Shown here: positions 10,589-22,052 of the stretch, piece by piece
Position numbering within the stretch: position 1 is the stretch's first letter
Layout: each line of letters opens with the position of its first letter
DNA from: Platynereis dumerilii
Taxonomy: Eukaryota > Annelida > Polychaeta > Phyllodocida > Nereididae
Assembly (NCBI GenBank): GCA_026936325.1
Contig: JAPTHN010000003.1
Location: forward strand, 104,203,360-104,267,359
Reading direction: 5' to 3'
DNA: 64,000 bases
The notes under the pieces: generated by a model
The model's database searches: none
What the model saw: the letters and a program-made list of their open reading frames with translations, nothing else
Told to the model about the DNA's origin: nothing
Position numbers and translations under genes: made by a program

Positions 10589-11665
10589 TTATTTGCCAAA
10601 GCAGATGAGTCTTTTGTAGCACTTTGAAGCCAGCCTTTTCCTGCAACGACATCTGCAGCATTTACCGGAACATCTGCACTTGTCACCACAGTCACAGTCA
10701 CGCTTCTCTGCAAATGAAATGTCTCGGATAAAAAAGGAAAATACCAAAGGAAAAATTTGATCAAAGTTTCAGCCAGAAAAGGATTTGCACCCTCACCTAT
10801 TTCTTTACCCTCAAAGAGACGTCTTGTAACTTGATGGTCTCCAGAAACAAAGTCGTCCAAAACATCTGGAAAGAAAGATTTGATGATTTAGAAAAAGGCG
10901 TATTATATGACAACTGACAGAACACTGATTAATAAAGGCATGAAAAATATCCTCAAATAGAACACTGTTATAATTCAATCTGACATAAGGCAATCTACAA
11001 GGTCATCTTCATGGTGAACGTACCCCGTTCTTCTTCATTGAGGTCCTTGGCCACTCTCTGGAGAACAGCCATGCCACGTTTCACCTGGAGAGTACAGTAA
11101 AGCTTATGAAGTACAGTCAATGTATTATAATTCAAGTTACATATTTGTTTAGTTTCACAGTCAATTTGGCAGGATACAACTAACCAAAAAAGAATATAAT
11201 AATTAAAATACAAGAAAAAAATTCACCTCATTTTCTTCTTCAGCGATTTCATTCATCTGCAAATAGAGACACAGAATGATGAATTGATTTGTTACCCAAG
11301 AGTTTGTGAATATCAAAAGTTTACCATAAGGCTAATGTGAATTGAATTGTGAGAGCACTTCTCTAATCTTGACAGTCATCATCATCACTAAAACCTCCAA
11401 GAACATTTCACTCAATACTGTGCTATTTCAGGTAAAATGTCTGACTGTATTGTGTAACTCTTTCTTTGTACCAAAGCAGGAAAAGGTAATTGATCTCAAT
11501 TATTCATCTACTAGCAAATCTGTACTGTGTGATATCAAACTGCATTAATGGATTGAACATTTGAATGTAAAATACCAGAGCAGCTCTTTTCTCCAGGAGG
11601 GTGTCATCGCTGAGGGCCAGGCCCACAAGGCAGACGAGGGCAACGAGAAACAGTTGGCTTTTCAT
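10589..11665 (-). CDS. Copy C: secreted cationic 10-Cys peptide precursor
   Basis: Coding exons in transcript order are 11665-11576, 11256-11227, 11084-11024, 10865-10797 and 10707-10589, giving 122 residues. Typical features of the minus-strand type are GMAVLQRVAKDLNEEER in exon 4 and DDFVSGDHQVTRR in exon 5. The C-terminal peptide has the common sequence ending CFGK. The 5' UTR exon ends at 11757 with a good donor (GTAAGA), and TATA is at 11803-11810. The predicted protein is the same as that of copy G, 33,392 bp away. It is divergent from copy D. Confidence 0.9.
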
Positions 11666-12057
11666 CCTGCAACAAAATTAACGAAACTGATCTTTTGACT
11701 GATTAGAGAATTACAAAACACCAAACAATCATCAAAGCAATGATAATGATTCTTACTTGATTGGTCAGAAGTGAAGCTGATGATCACTCCTTCAAATTTC
11801 TCCTTTTATACCAAATTTTCTATGCAATTAGCGGGTCATTCCATCAAATTTGACAAGTGGGCAAACCTATATAAATTTAATAGGCTGACATTATTTGCAT
11901 GTTTCGCAATAACTGTTGGCGGAAGTGTGAACAGGAACTGATTTTCAATAAAGTGATGAGTAAGAGTTAATAAACTAAGTGAGAGCTGAGTTAATAAACT
12001 AAGTAGGTCTGTGGATTGATATAACTTTCTCCACTGATCTGTACATCTATACTTCTT

Positions 12058-12642
12058 GAATACAGGTCAACTAGTAACCATGCCAAGTGGTAACCAAACC
12101 AACTCGTAACCAATTTTGATTTTTCCGAACCAGGTAGTAACCATGGCATTTAGTAATCAATAGGCCATGGCCAAGTAGTAACCAAAAAAAGAAAGTTGTA
12201 TACCAACTCGTAACCAGTGACTCTTGCCAACTGGTAACCAGGGAAAATCAGAATTTACCAACTCGCAACCAAATTGTAATTACCAGTATTTCAGCTAGTT
12301 TAGCATTGTAATTCTAAATATATAGAAATATAAAATTTATATTTGGATAATATATCTCTGAATAAACACGTATTATTATTTGTTTATAAAATTTACAGAG
12401 ATTTCTTGTGTTAAAGTCTTATTTAGTTTTGGTTATGACTTGGTAGTTGGCAAGAATTTGGTGGTTACCAGTTGGTATGGTCATGAAATTAGTTCAAATG
12501 CATGGTTACGACTTGGTTACCCACAAAAAAAGGATGGTTACCAGTTGGTAGGGTTTTTGGTTACCAGTTGGTTGGTTACTAGTTGGTTGGTTACCAGTTG
12601 GTTTGGTTACCAGTTGGCATGGTTACTAGTTGACTTGATACC
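12058..12642. mobile_element. 585-bp MITE with 9-bp target duplication
   Basis: The flanking direct repeat ATACTTCTT is at 12049-12057 and 12643-12651; the A/B spacer has one copy and no insert. The ends are inverted repeats of about 45 bp sharing GTCAACTAGTAACCATGCCA. The right half is built of short repeats of GGTTACCAGTTGG. A 9-bp duplication fits Mutator-like elements, but no transposase is present, so the superfamily is a guess. The same copy occurs at 45450-46034. Confidence 0.8.
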
Positions 12643-12971
12643 ATACTTCTTCATGCATGCTACACATCAGTGTATTTATTTTTCCTGGCAAGATATTGGT
12701 AAAACATAAAAGTTTACCAGAAGAAATAATTATCATTCCTGTTGAGAACCCTCCATTGTGGACCACATACAATGACATGTTCATGAGAAGAGGCAAATAA
12801 AGATATATGTTCTGTTAATTACTGTATCAAAACATGCCCATGTTCTGGCCTCTGGTCATGAACCCATACCAGATTGTTCTTAGCACTTACTTGAGCATCA
12901 GGTTTCATGAAAGAAGATGTAAATGTTTGCTTTATCTCGTAAAGGATATTTCATTTAATAGTGGGTATCAA

Positions 12972-13488
12972 ACAGGCTACAGCAGCCAGCTTCAGTTGCA
13001 AGCGTGAGCAAGCAGGCTACAACATTTCACTGCCGGTGCTCAGCAGCTGTATTTCACGTCCTCGCTCACATGAATTTCTGAGGCAGACCAGCTCAGTCTT
13101 GCTGTGTTCTGCTGAGCGTGGACCTGACAGGCAACAGTGCGAACCTGAAAGGCAGCAGTCCCACTCTGCCCTACAAAGGTAAAGTACAGTAACTGACACT
13201 CTGTACTTGACCTTTGTAGCCCCTACAGCTGAGAATTGAATTATAAAATTCCTAACTTTATTATGAAAATGTTGAGGACTACCTAAGGTTCAAGGGTTAC
13301 TTTTGAATTTTTAAAATTTTTGGTTCCCACCTTTACGGTAGGGATGTACAATGATAAAGTACAGCAAAGGCAGTTACTGTACTTTACTTTTGTTGGGCAG
13401 CACTGCCTCCATTGCCAATTCGACTTGAATTTCGTCAGTCTGAAGCCTCGCTCGCACACCTGCTTGTACAGCAGACTGTGTTCAGTAA
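12972..13488. mobile_element. About 517-bp inverted-repeat insertion
   Basis: This sequence is absent from the A/B, E/F and I/J spacers. It is bounded by GGGTATCAA (12963-12971) and GGGTTTCAA (13489-13497), a probable 9-bp target duplication with one mismatch. It contains a hairpin: CTACAAAGGTAAAGTACAG (13171-13189) pairs with 13201-13219 across an 11-base loop with one mismatch. A second inverted copy of the TAAAGTACAGTAACTG motif lies near 13372-13390. It has no coding capacity. The same insert is present at about 46364-46880. Confidence 0.6.
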
Positions 13489-14128
13489 GGGTTTCAACTA
13501 CAATAAACACGAAGCCAGAATTTTTAATTGCTATAGACCATACTTCTACCTTGACTATGAACCTAAATGAATTGAGACTTAGAAAAATAAACTGACTTGA
13601 ATCACGAAAGAGACTTTGTCCTGCTTCTCATTGATTTCAAATTGTAAATTTTGGCTGGACAGCACATACTATGAACCAAAGCTTTTACTTATAATATTAG
13701 TGCAATGTTTTGACATCTTTGTTTTCATGGTCTGTGGATAGAGAAATACGCATGTATGTTTAAATTTCTTGTAAATGCCTGGACAGCCTGTGGGCGAAAT
13801 AAAGTCAATCCCAAATCCAATTAGTGCCGGTACTCACAGTCATCCATTATTATAAGTCAGTGCCCATTCTCACATCTACGAAAAGTTGTTACAATACATG
13901 TTTATATAGGGTGATAATAAATTTGCACAGACAGTACCCACTTGTCAAATATGATGGAATGACCCTCTAATTGCATGATAAATTTTGTATAAAAGGCGAA
14001 ATTGAAGGATGTGATCATCAGCTTCACTTCTGACCAAGCAAGTAAGTATCAGTCATCATCTCTTTTACAATAATGTGTAGGTTTGTTGCTATCAAAAACT
14101 GTTTGTTTTCTCTCATTTTGTCTGCAGG

Positions 14129-15011
14129 ATGAAAAGCCAACTGTTTCTCGTTGCCCTCGTCTGCCTTGTGGGCCTGGCCCTCAGCGATGACACCCTCCTG
14201 GAGAAAAGAGCTGCTCTGGTATTGCTTTTTAAAATCCATTTCAAATAGTGACGACTGTCTGACAAAGAGTACTGCTCTCATATTGAAAGTCATAACAACA
14301 GTATTTATTCGTGGTATGCTATTTGAACCTATCGTACCAATGCATCAATTCATCATTCTGTGTCCCCTTTTCCAGATGAATGAAATCGCTGAAGAGGAAC
14401 ACGAGGTGAACTTCCATCTTTTACTCTAATGATTGTAATTTTGATTTTAATTTATTTCATTCAGAAACTGACAGTGTAACAAAACTAATATTAAGCATAT
14501 TATGTCACAGTATACTGTACAGTGACTGTTCTTCATAATTACCAATTTACTCTCCAGGCGAAACGTGGTATGGATCTTCTCCAGAGAGTGACCAAGGACC
14601 TCAATGAGGAAGAACGTGGTACGTTCTGTTTGATGATATTTTCGCATGCCTTTTACAAAAAAATTTTTGCCTGCAGATATATTTCGAATATGCCTCTTTT
14701 TCTAAACTTACTGATCATCAAGTCTTTCTTTTCAGATGTTTTGGATAACTTTGTTTCTGGAGACCATGAAGTTACCAGACGTCTCTTTGAGGGTAAAGAA
14801 ATAGGTGAGGGTGCATGACTTTTCTGGTTGAAATTTTGATCAAATTTTATCCTTTGGTATTTTCCTTTGTTATCTTAAACATTTATTTGCAGAGAAGCGT
14901 GACTGTGACTGTGGTGACAAGTGCAGATGTTCCGGTAAATGCTGCAGATGTCGTTGCAGGAAAAGGCTGGCTTCAAAGTGCTACAAAAGACTCATCTGCT
15001 TTGGCAAATAA
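14129..15011 (+). CDS. Copy D: secreted cationic 10-Cys peptide precursor (reference copy)
   Basis: The exons are UTR (ends 14041), 14129-14218, 14376-14405, 14558-14618, 14736-14804 and 14893-15011; AATAAA is at 15041-15046. The 122-residue precursor reads module by module. Exon 2 encodes the signal peptide MKSQLFLVALVCLVGLALS, then DDTLLEKR. Exon 3 is the acidic decamer MNEIAEEEHE. Exon 4 is AKRGMDLLQRVTKDLNEEER, probably helical. Exon 5 is DVLDNFVSGDHEVTRRLFEG plus KEI. Exon 6 encodes EKR and the 36-residue peptide with pattern C-x-C-x3-C-x-C-x3-C-C-x-C-x-C-x7-C-x5-C and a final FGK. Cleavage after KR and removal of Lys would leave a 34-residue amidated peptide, ten Cys, net charge about +8. 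The family is unrecognised; a secreted defence peptide is inferred from charge balance and layout, not shown. Its short dense C-x-C also recalls metallothioneins. Confidence 0.92.
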
Positions 15012-15046
15012 ATCAAGCATTGTGATTCTGATGATGATTGAATAAA

Positions 15047-15551
15047 GCATTGAGCATGACTTAGTTTTTATGGTTTCTGTGAAGATAAAGACTGGTGTAG
15101 CACATATCTATATTTCTACACATACATAACATGAAGGTAATCGTGTTGTCAAAGAAAGACAAAGGGACAAATAGATGAGACTCCTGCAATCACTCAGAAT
15201 GGATAAGGTGTTTGTAGGTTTTCACATCTCTTTAGAAGAAAAATTAAAGCATTGAGCATGACTTAGTTATTTGTGTGTTCTGCGATGGTCAAACATTCTC
15301 AAATCACTCATACAGCGTGTAAGACTTTAAGTACAAACATAACAAGCAGCTCCTCACATTAATAAATAAAATACAATTGAGAATTTTACAATTATGGTTC
15401 CAGTAACACCGCTCTCCAGCCCTGGGAAGTCTTAGCTGTCATACCTCTGGAAAAGATGTTTTCAAACTTATACAAAAATTAAATAAAACATCACTCACTC
15501 ACTCACTGATTACAGATTACATTTTAAAAAACGCACATCTATTCAAAGGTG
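15047..15551. other. 3' flank of copy D
   Basis: This is common non-coding flank, matching 48439-48943 and 56251-56754. It contains no gene or element. Confidence 0.6.
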
Positions 15552-16453
15552 TCATCACTTTTCAGCTTCTGGGTAGAACATCATCACTTTCCAGCTTCTG
15601 GGTAGAACATCATCGCTTTCCAGCTTCTGGGTAGAACATCATCACTTTCCAGCTTCTGGGTAGAACATCATCACTTTCCAGCTTCTGGGTAGAACATCAT
15701 CACTTTCCAGCTTCTGGGTAGAACATCATCACTTTTCAGCTTCTGGGTAGAACATCATCACTTTCCAGCTTCTGGGTAGAACATCATCACTTTCCAGCTT
15801 CTGGGTAGAACATCATCACTTTCCAGCTTCTGGGTAGAACATCATCACTTTTCAGCTTCTGGGTAGAACATCATCACTTTTCAGCTTCTGGGTAGAACAT
15901 CATCACTTTCCAGCTTCTGGGTAGAACATCATCACTTTTCAGCTTCTGGGTAGAACATCATCACTTTTCAGCTTCTGGGTAGAACATCATCACTTTCCAG
16001 CTTCTGGGTAGAACATCATCACTTTCCAGCTTCTGGGTAGAACATCATCACTTTCCAGCTTCTGGGTAGAACATCATCACTTTTCAGCTTCTGGGTAGAA
16101 CATCATCACTTTCCAGCTTCTGGGTAGAACATCATCACTTTCCAGCTTCTGGGTAGAACATCATCACTTTCCAGCTTCTGGGTAGAACATCATCACTTTT
16201 CAGCTTCTGGGTAGAACATCATCACTTTTCAGCTTCTGGGTAGAACATCATCACTTTCCAGCTTCTGGGTAGAACATCATCACTTTTCAGCTTCTGGGTA
16301 GAACATCATCACTTTTCAGCTTCTGGGTAGAACATCATCACTTTCCAGCTTCTGGGTAGAACATCATCACTTTCCAGCTTCTGGGTAGAACATCATCACT
16401 TTCCAGCTTCTGGGTAGAACATCATCACTTTCCAGCTTCTGGGTAGAACATCA
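15552..16453. repeat. 29-bp minisatellite, about 31 copies
   Basis: The 29-bp unit contains CACTTTCCAGCTTCTGGG followed by TAGAACATCAT. The only frequent variant is CACTTTTCAG for CACTTTCCAG. Units are otherwise near-identical, so the expansion is recent. The single-copy progenitor is visible at 41532-41560, a diverged single copy at 5255-5287, four copies at 56755-56871 and about 28 copies at 48944-49757. Confidence 0.95.
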
Positions 16454-16611
16454 TGTAACTTGCCAAATTTGCGTGATGCTTCTAAACTAAAAATCCTGAA
16501 TGTTTGAGGTGAATCCATGTATTTTCCACAGATCGAGACAAGCTTCTGTCATGTCCCACCATGTCTAATTTGAAAGTTGCAAAGTTAAACGAGCATGAGG
16601 GGAGCACGCTA

Positions 16612-17006
16612 GCAATTGTGCAGTGTACGAATTACGTACGTAACTGCTACGCGCGAAACTCACAAAAGAGAGCCGATCCGTAGTACGTACGTACATTTTT
16701 CGTACAAATTTATAAAAATTTCACACAGGTATTTTTCAGTTACTTTGGCCATTTTAGTGCAATGTGGTTATCACAAATGGTTTAAGTTTAGACCTTACAA
16801 TGGCCTATCTGAAAAATAACAAGCAAAAAAATCAAGTCAAAGCCCCCAAAACCAACTTAACACGTATAAAATCCATACGAAAATTTACGTATGTTTTACG
16901 TACGTAAATATTCTTACGTATTTTTTATGTGAAAACAACCAATTTACGTACGAAAAATGCAAGAAAGAGCTTCCTACGTTTTACATATGATGCAAAATTG
17001 GCCATG
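16612..17006. mobile_element. 395-bp TA-flanked MITE, unit D
   Basis: It is flanked by TA (16610-16611 and 17007-17008); the A/B unit has the empty site near 5413-5430. The ends are loosely inverted (GCAATTGTGCAG... against the complement of ...GCAAAATTGGCC). The body is unusually rich in TACGTACGTA and related palindromes. There is no ORF. Homologous insertions lie at 41722-42123, 49917-50311 and 57032-58246, so the element entered before those units separated from each other but is not in A/B. Confidence 0.65.
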
Positions 17007-17526
17007 TAGGGAACCAACCATACATGTTTCATGATTTCAAATGGTCAACAAAGATGTCCAACGAGATTTAAACTGAGAAGTTTGTCGATGAGGACAATTT
17101 TCAATACGATGGAAAATGATGTGACAAACAAATGTGATAAACACCGCCTTGGAACAAAAGTATACCATAAACTCACAAAATGCAGCAAGAATGGACCATA
17201 CGACCATACGACAATAAGAACCATTTTCACTTTTTGACTTGAAGTGAAATTATTTTTGGGACAATTTTCATTGATTGTGAATTTGATTTTTGAACATTTT
17301 GCATTAAAAGTGGCCTAATAAAGCCATTTCAATTTTTTGTCTTTATCAAACCTTCTAGACTATCAAAAAGGATGTCAACTGCGACCCTACAAAGTTACAT
17401 AAAAATACCTTCATTACAAGTTAGATTTTAAGCTGTTTAAAAATGTGCCGGTGTCGCATATTATGTAGGGTGAAGAACCCTGTAAATATGGTCACAAAAA
17501 TGATGAGAAAAACAGAAAAGACAGAT
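17007..17526. other. Common inter-pair flank
   Basis: This non-coding flank is shared with 5814-6250, 42124-42660, 50312-50831 and 58247-58790. It stops at AGAT (17523-17526), where a 9.56-kb insertion begins, and resumes at 27091. Confidence 0.6.
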
Positions 17527-18109
17527 GGTCCAGTGCCGTGAGTTGGTAAAATTTCAGTTTTGGGCCAACATGCACTTACATTTTAGGTCATATCTAAGCC
17601 CCATAAAGGAATTTATGCTGGTATGATGGATCGAATGATAGGCAAAAATATCTTCTTTGATGTAAATAGCAGCAATTGCATCCATATGTCACTGGTCTTG
17701 AGATAATGAGTGATCAATGATTGCAGTTAGGGAAATTTTTGGTGTCGCGCCTGGACACTGCATGAAAAATTTTTGCATACAACTTTCAAATACAGGAAAA
17801 GGGATGAATTTAGGATCAAAATTGTAATGCATTACTGTTCCCTGATTAGTTGGGCATCTTGTGAATCCAGAAAAATGGCAATTGGATGTTTCTATATTTT
17901 TTTAATACACCTTTTGTAATCCTCAGTTGGTGTGTCCCGGGTGAAGCTTAAAAGTGCAATGTGATTTTTGATGTCACGGATAAACCACTGATCGAAACAT
18001 TTTAGGAAAATTCGATATACCAATGCATTGCTCATGACCTTGTCTGTCAGGAATATATCACTTTAAGTGGCTGAGGCTGTTGTGTCAGGAGCTGTGATGG
18101 CTTGAGTAA

Positions 18110-18690
18110 GACTGACAACAGCGCGACGCTCTTATATTCTGCAAACATTCTGTGGGACTTCTCTTGTTCGGGTACTTCCTGATGAAGGCTTGTTGCTGGA
18201 ATTCTTGCATTCTTGGTATTATTGTCATGCTCATGAGCCTGGCTTTGTATTGGTGTATAGAATAGGGTAGAAAGTCCAACCCATAATGGCATTAGAGCCC
18301 TATATTTGAGACTGACAAAAAATGCGACGCTCTCACATTTTGAAATATTTATGAGGACCTTTCTTCTTTACACGCTTCTTGATGAAGGCTAGTGGAAGGA
18401 AAGTTACCTTTTCTGATATGATTTTGTTGCTCATGAGCCCAGGTTTCTATTGGTCTATAGAACGCGGTTGTAAATGTAACCTATCATGGTATTAGTGGCC
18501 TGTCTTTGTCACTGACAACAAATGTGGCACTCTCACACTTTGTAAAAATGTCTGTTCAGACATGTCTTGTTCAAATGCCTTGTGATAAAGACTCTTTGCT
18601 GGAATTTTCACTTGTTTGATATTGTGTTGTTACACTTGAGCTTGGCTTTCCATTGGTATATACAATATGGTTTTTAGTCAAACCTATTGT
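18110..18690. repeat. About 200-bp tandem repeat, three diverged copies
   Basis: The copies begin at about 18110, 18311 and 18511, each with ACTGACAA followed by a GC-rich GCGACGCTCT-like run. Each continues through a GATGAAGGCT/GATAAAGACT motif and CATTGGTATA/TTGGTCTATAGAA. The copies are clearly diverged, so the repeat is old compared with the minisatellites of the window. Confidence 0.75.
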
Positions 18691-19395
18691 TAGATTCTAT
18701 ATGAATCTAATATATATAAATTTTTTTTTTTTTTCTTTCTTTCTCTCTCTTTGCTATAACTCACTAATTAAATTTAATGGTGTTGTCTACGTTTTCAATG
18801 TTTCATGTTTCCAAACTTTCCAATTGAGACAATACTTGTTGTGTGCCATTGTTTGACATAGTCACAGCTATTGTTTGTCATGGCTAGGCGTCGACATTGT
18901 GTGAAATACTTCCACTTGCAACTTGTAAAGCTTGAATAAGACATTTGAAGAGAAGACATCAAATTGCACACATGATACCTTTTTTATGTAGAGATACAAT
19001 TGCCAAGAAGCCTCACATTATTGTAAGTAAATTATTTATTTATTATTTATTCACTTAACTGTACTTTATGTTATACTGTGTTTCTCACTTGTCAGATATT
19101 TATATAGATATGTGAAAGTTGCTCAATTACTTGGTTGTTTATTTGCACAATGTAATTGCCATGGATCTTGACCTATTTAAATAACTTCATGGCAGACATG
19201 TCATTGCAACTGTCCATACACTGTTTGAAGTTATTTCCTATTATTTGGTAAATGTGGCAAATGCCTAATACTTGTGTTTTGTATTTGTTTGTAGATTACC
19301 AGTAAATCAGAACTTTTCTGCGTCAATAAACGTGAGGACTAAAATACAACTCCATGAAATGTCATTTGTTCGTACTCTACATAACAGTAATAATA

Positions 19396-19944
19396 ATGGC
19401 TGATCAACTGAAGGCGACACGCAAAATAAAGAAACGTTCGGTGACCAAGGAAATTAATGCTGCGGAAAGGTTTATGGCAGAAGACAACAAAGATCAAGTG
19501 AAAACCATATTTGACAAGATAAAGAAGAATTTTGTGGACTTTGAACATGCTCATGAAGAATATCATGCTTCCCTTAATGACGAATCTGAAGTTGATGAAA
19601 ATGAAGAAGACTTTTATACAGTCCAGAAGTCCTATGTGCAGTCCATTACATCTATGAAGGCCTGGCTTGCTGGGGAGGGTGGAGCACACAAGGCATCTGA
19701 AGGCATTACTAGGAGTGAGCTCATTGCATTGCTTAATTTGCCAAGTGTGAAGTTGGATAACTTTGACGGCGACCCCCTTCAATACCACAATTTCTTCGCG
19801 GTGTTTGATGAACGGGTAGATAGTGTCACTACTGATAGTCGTATGAAACTAAGCAGACTACTACAGTATTGTGCTGGAAATGCAAAACGAGCCATTCGTG
19901 GCTGTTCACTTATTGTGACCACCAGCATGGCTGTGGTCACTTAG
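19396..19944 (+). mobile_element. BEL/Pao gag-like fossil, N-terminal part
   Basis: This open stretch begins MADQLKATRKIKKRS, runs through an acidic and Lys-rich region and reaches a segment with LDNFDGDPLQYHNFFAVFDE. That segment is the hallmark of the gag region (DUF1759-like) of BEL/Pao LTR retrotransposons. I find no LTRs and no protease, reverse transcriptase or integrase next to it. It is a broken remnant, of moderate age since the motif is still easy to read. Confidence 0.65.
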
Positions 19945-20257
19945 AAATCGTACGATTCAACGCACATTTTTGCGGAGGAATAGAACAAGATCCACTTGAT
20001 GCCCAGTCATGAAACTTGCTGTATGTACCTAACTTTACACTCCTTACTCGCGGCTCTTAAGACCCAATGCAAAAAAAGGGTATTTGATGCACTTTGGTAA
20101 TTCAGGGTTTTTTAGTGGCACAGTCTACCTTATTGTTTTTTTATTGGCAACTGGTGTGTTTTGAGACAGCCCCCAGACTTGTAGCTCTGCCATTGGTCTA
20201 TATTTGATCAGACTCGATATGCATGACTGCCTTGGCTTATACTGAAGGCCAGTGCAG

Positions 20258-20456
20258 GGGGATGTCTCAAAAGGAGCCAAACTCTGTATTTCCAAATAGT
20301 CCAGGGGGATGTCTCAAAAGCAGCCAAACTCTGTATTTCCAAATAAAATAAGTGGGGGCACCCAGTGGGATAGCCATAGGGTGGGGGCACCCCTGTGGGT
20401 TACCCAAAGGGTGGGGGCACCCCTGTGGGTTACCCAAAGGGTGGGGGCACCCCTGT
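20258..20456. repeat. Short tandem duplications before the minisatellite
   Basis: Two copies of a roughly 50-bp unit (GGGGATGTCTCAAAAG ... CTCTGTATTTCCAAATA) lie at about 20258-20345. They are followed by three copies of a 30-bp unit containing GGGTGGGGGCACCCCTGTGG (about 20379-20456). The latter passes directly into the 18-bp array. Confidence 0.8.
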
Positions 20457-22052
20457 GGGTGTAATGTTGCCAATGGGTGTAATGTTGCCAATGGCGTAAT
20501 GTTGCCAATGGGTGTAATGTTGCCAATGGGTGTAATGTTGCCATGGGGAGTAATGTTGCCAATGGGTGTAATGTTGCCAATGGGTGTAATGTTGCCAATG
20601 GTTTAATGTTGCCAATGGATGTAATGTTGCCAATGGGTGTAATGTTACCAATTGTGTGATGTTGCCAATGGGTGTAATGTTGCCAATGGGTGTAATGTTG
20701 CCAACGGGTGTAATGTTGCCAATGGGTGTAATGTTGCCAATGGCTGTGATGTTGACAATGGGTGTAATATTGACAATGGGTGTAATGTTGCCAATGGTGT
20801 AATGTTGCCAATGGGTGTAATGTTGCCAGTTGGTGTAATGTTGCCAGTGGTGCAATGTTGCCCATGGGTGTAATCTTGCCAATGGAGGTAATATTGCCAT
20901 TGCTTGTAATGTTGCCATTGGGTGTAATGTTGCCAACGGGTGTAATGTTGCCAATGGTGTAATGTTGCCAATGGGTGTAATGTTGCCAGTGGGTGTAATG
21001 TTGCCAGTGGTGCAATGTTGCCAATGGGTGTAATGTTGCCAATGGAGGTAATGTTGCCAATGGGTGTAATTTTGCCAATAGGTGTAGTGTTGCCAATGGG
21101 TGTAATGTTTCCAATGGTGTAATGTTGCCATTGCGTGTAATGTTGCCATTGGGTGTAATGTTGCCAATGGGTGTAATGTTGCCATTGGGTGTAATGTTGC
21201 CATTGGGCGTAATGTTGCCATTGGGTGTAATTTTGCCATTGGGTGTAATGTTGCCAATGGGTGTAATGTTGCCAAGGGTGTAATGTTGCCAAGGGTGTAG
21301 TGTTGCCAAGGGTGTAATGTTGCCAATGTGTGTAACGTTGCCAATGGGTGTAATGTTGCCAATTGTGTGATGTTGCCTATGGGTGTAATGTTGCCAATGG
21401 GTGTAATGTTGCTAATGGGTGTAATGTTGCCAAGGGTGTAATTTTGCCAAGGGTGTAATGTTACCAATGGGTGTAATGTTGCCAATGGGTGTAATGTTGC
21501 CAATGGGTGTCATTTTGCGATGGGTGTGATGTTGTCAATTGTGTGGTGCTGCCCATAGGTGTAATGTTGCCAATGGGTGTAATGTTACCAAGGGGTGTAC
21601 TGTTGCCATGGGTGTAATGTTGCCAATGGGTGTAATGTTGCCAATGGTGTAATGTTGCCCATTGTTGTAATGTTGCCAATGGGTGTAATGTTGCAAATGG
21701 GTGTAATGTTGCCAATGCGTGTAATGTTGCCAATGGGTGTAATGTTGCCAATGGATGTAATGTTGCCAATGGTGTAATGTTGCCAATGGGTGTAATGTTA
21801 CCAATGAGTGTAATGTTGCCAATGGTGTAATGTTGCCAATGGGTGTAATACTGCCAATGGGTGTAATGTTGCCAATGGGTGTAATGTTGCCAATGGGTGT
21901 AACGTTGCCAATGGGTGTAACGTTGCCAATGGGTGTAATGTTGCCAATGGGTGTAATGTAACCAATGGTGTAATGTTGCCTGTGAGTCTAATGTTGCCAG
22001 TGGAGTTAATGTTGCCAATGGGTGTAATGTTGCCAATGGATGTAATGTTTAC
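20457..22052. repeat. 18-bp minisatellite, about 88 copies
   Basis: The unit is GGGTGTAATGTTGCCAAT. Copies vary by single substitutions and loss of one G, which shifts the phase between 17 and 18 bp. Because the period is divisible by three and free of stops, long spurious reading frames of repetitive residues appear on both strands; none is a gene. It lies inside the 9.56-kb insertion. Confidence 0.95.

Larger units (their letters stand above)
11803..13995. promoter_or_regulatory. Divergent promoter spacer, pair C/D (enlarged)
   Basis: The spacer lies between TATA boxes at 11803-11810 (minus) and 13988-13995 (plus). The 37-bp proximal element is at 11822-11858 for C and 13940-13976 for D. 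The spacer is twice the A/B length because two non-autonomous elements (12058-12642 and about 12972-13488) lie in it. Both are at the same relative places in G/H and absent from A/B, E/F, I/J and K/L. The core next to each TATA box is untouched. Confidence 0.7.

Noticed and set aside
12380-12709. Open frame of 109 codons with repeated VTSWL
   Set aside because: It is a translation of the GGTTACCAGTTGG repeats in the 585-bp MITE.
14893-15011. Metallothionein
   Set aside because: The C-x-C density fits, but the product has a signal peptide, a dibasic-processed pro-region and an amidation signal, and metallothioneins are cytosolic.
15552-16453. Regular 29-bp repeats resembling a CRISPR array
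   Set aside because: The repeats are head-to-tail without spacers and lie in animal DNA; it is a minisatellite.
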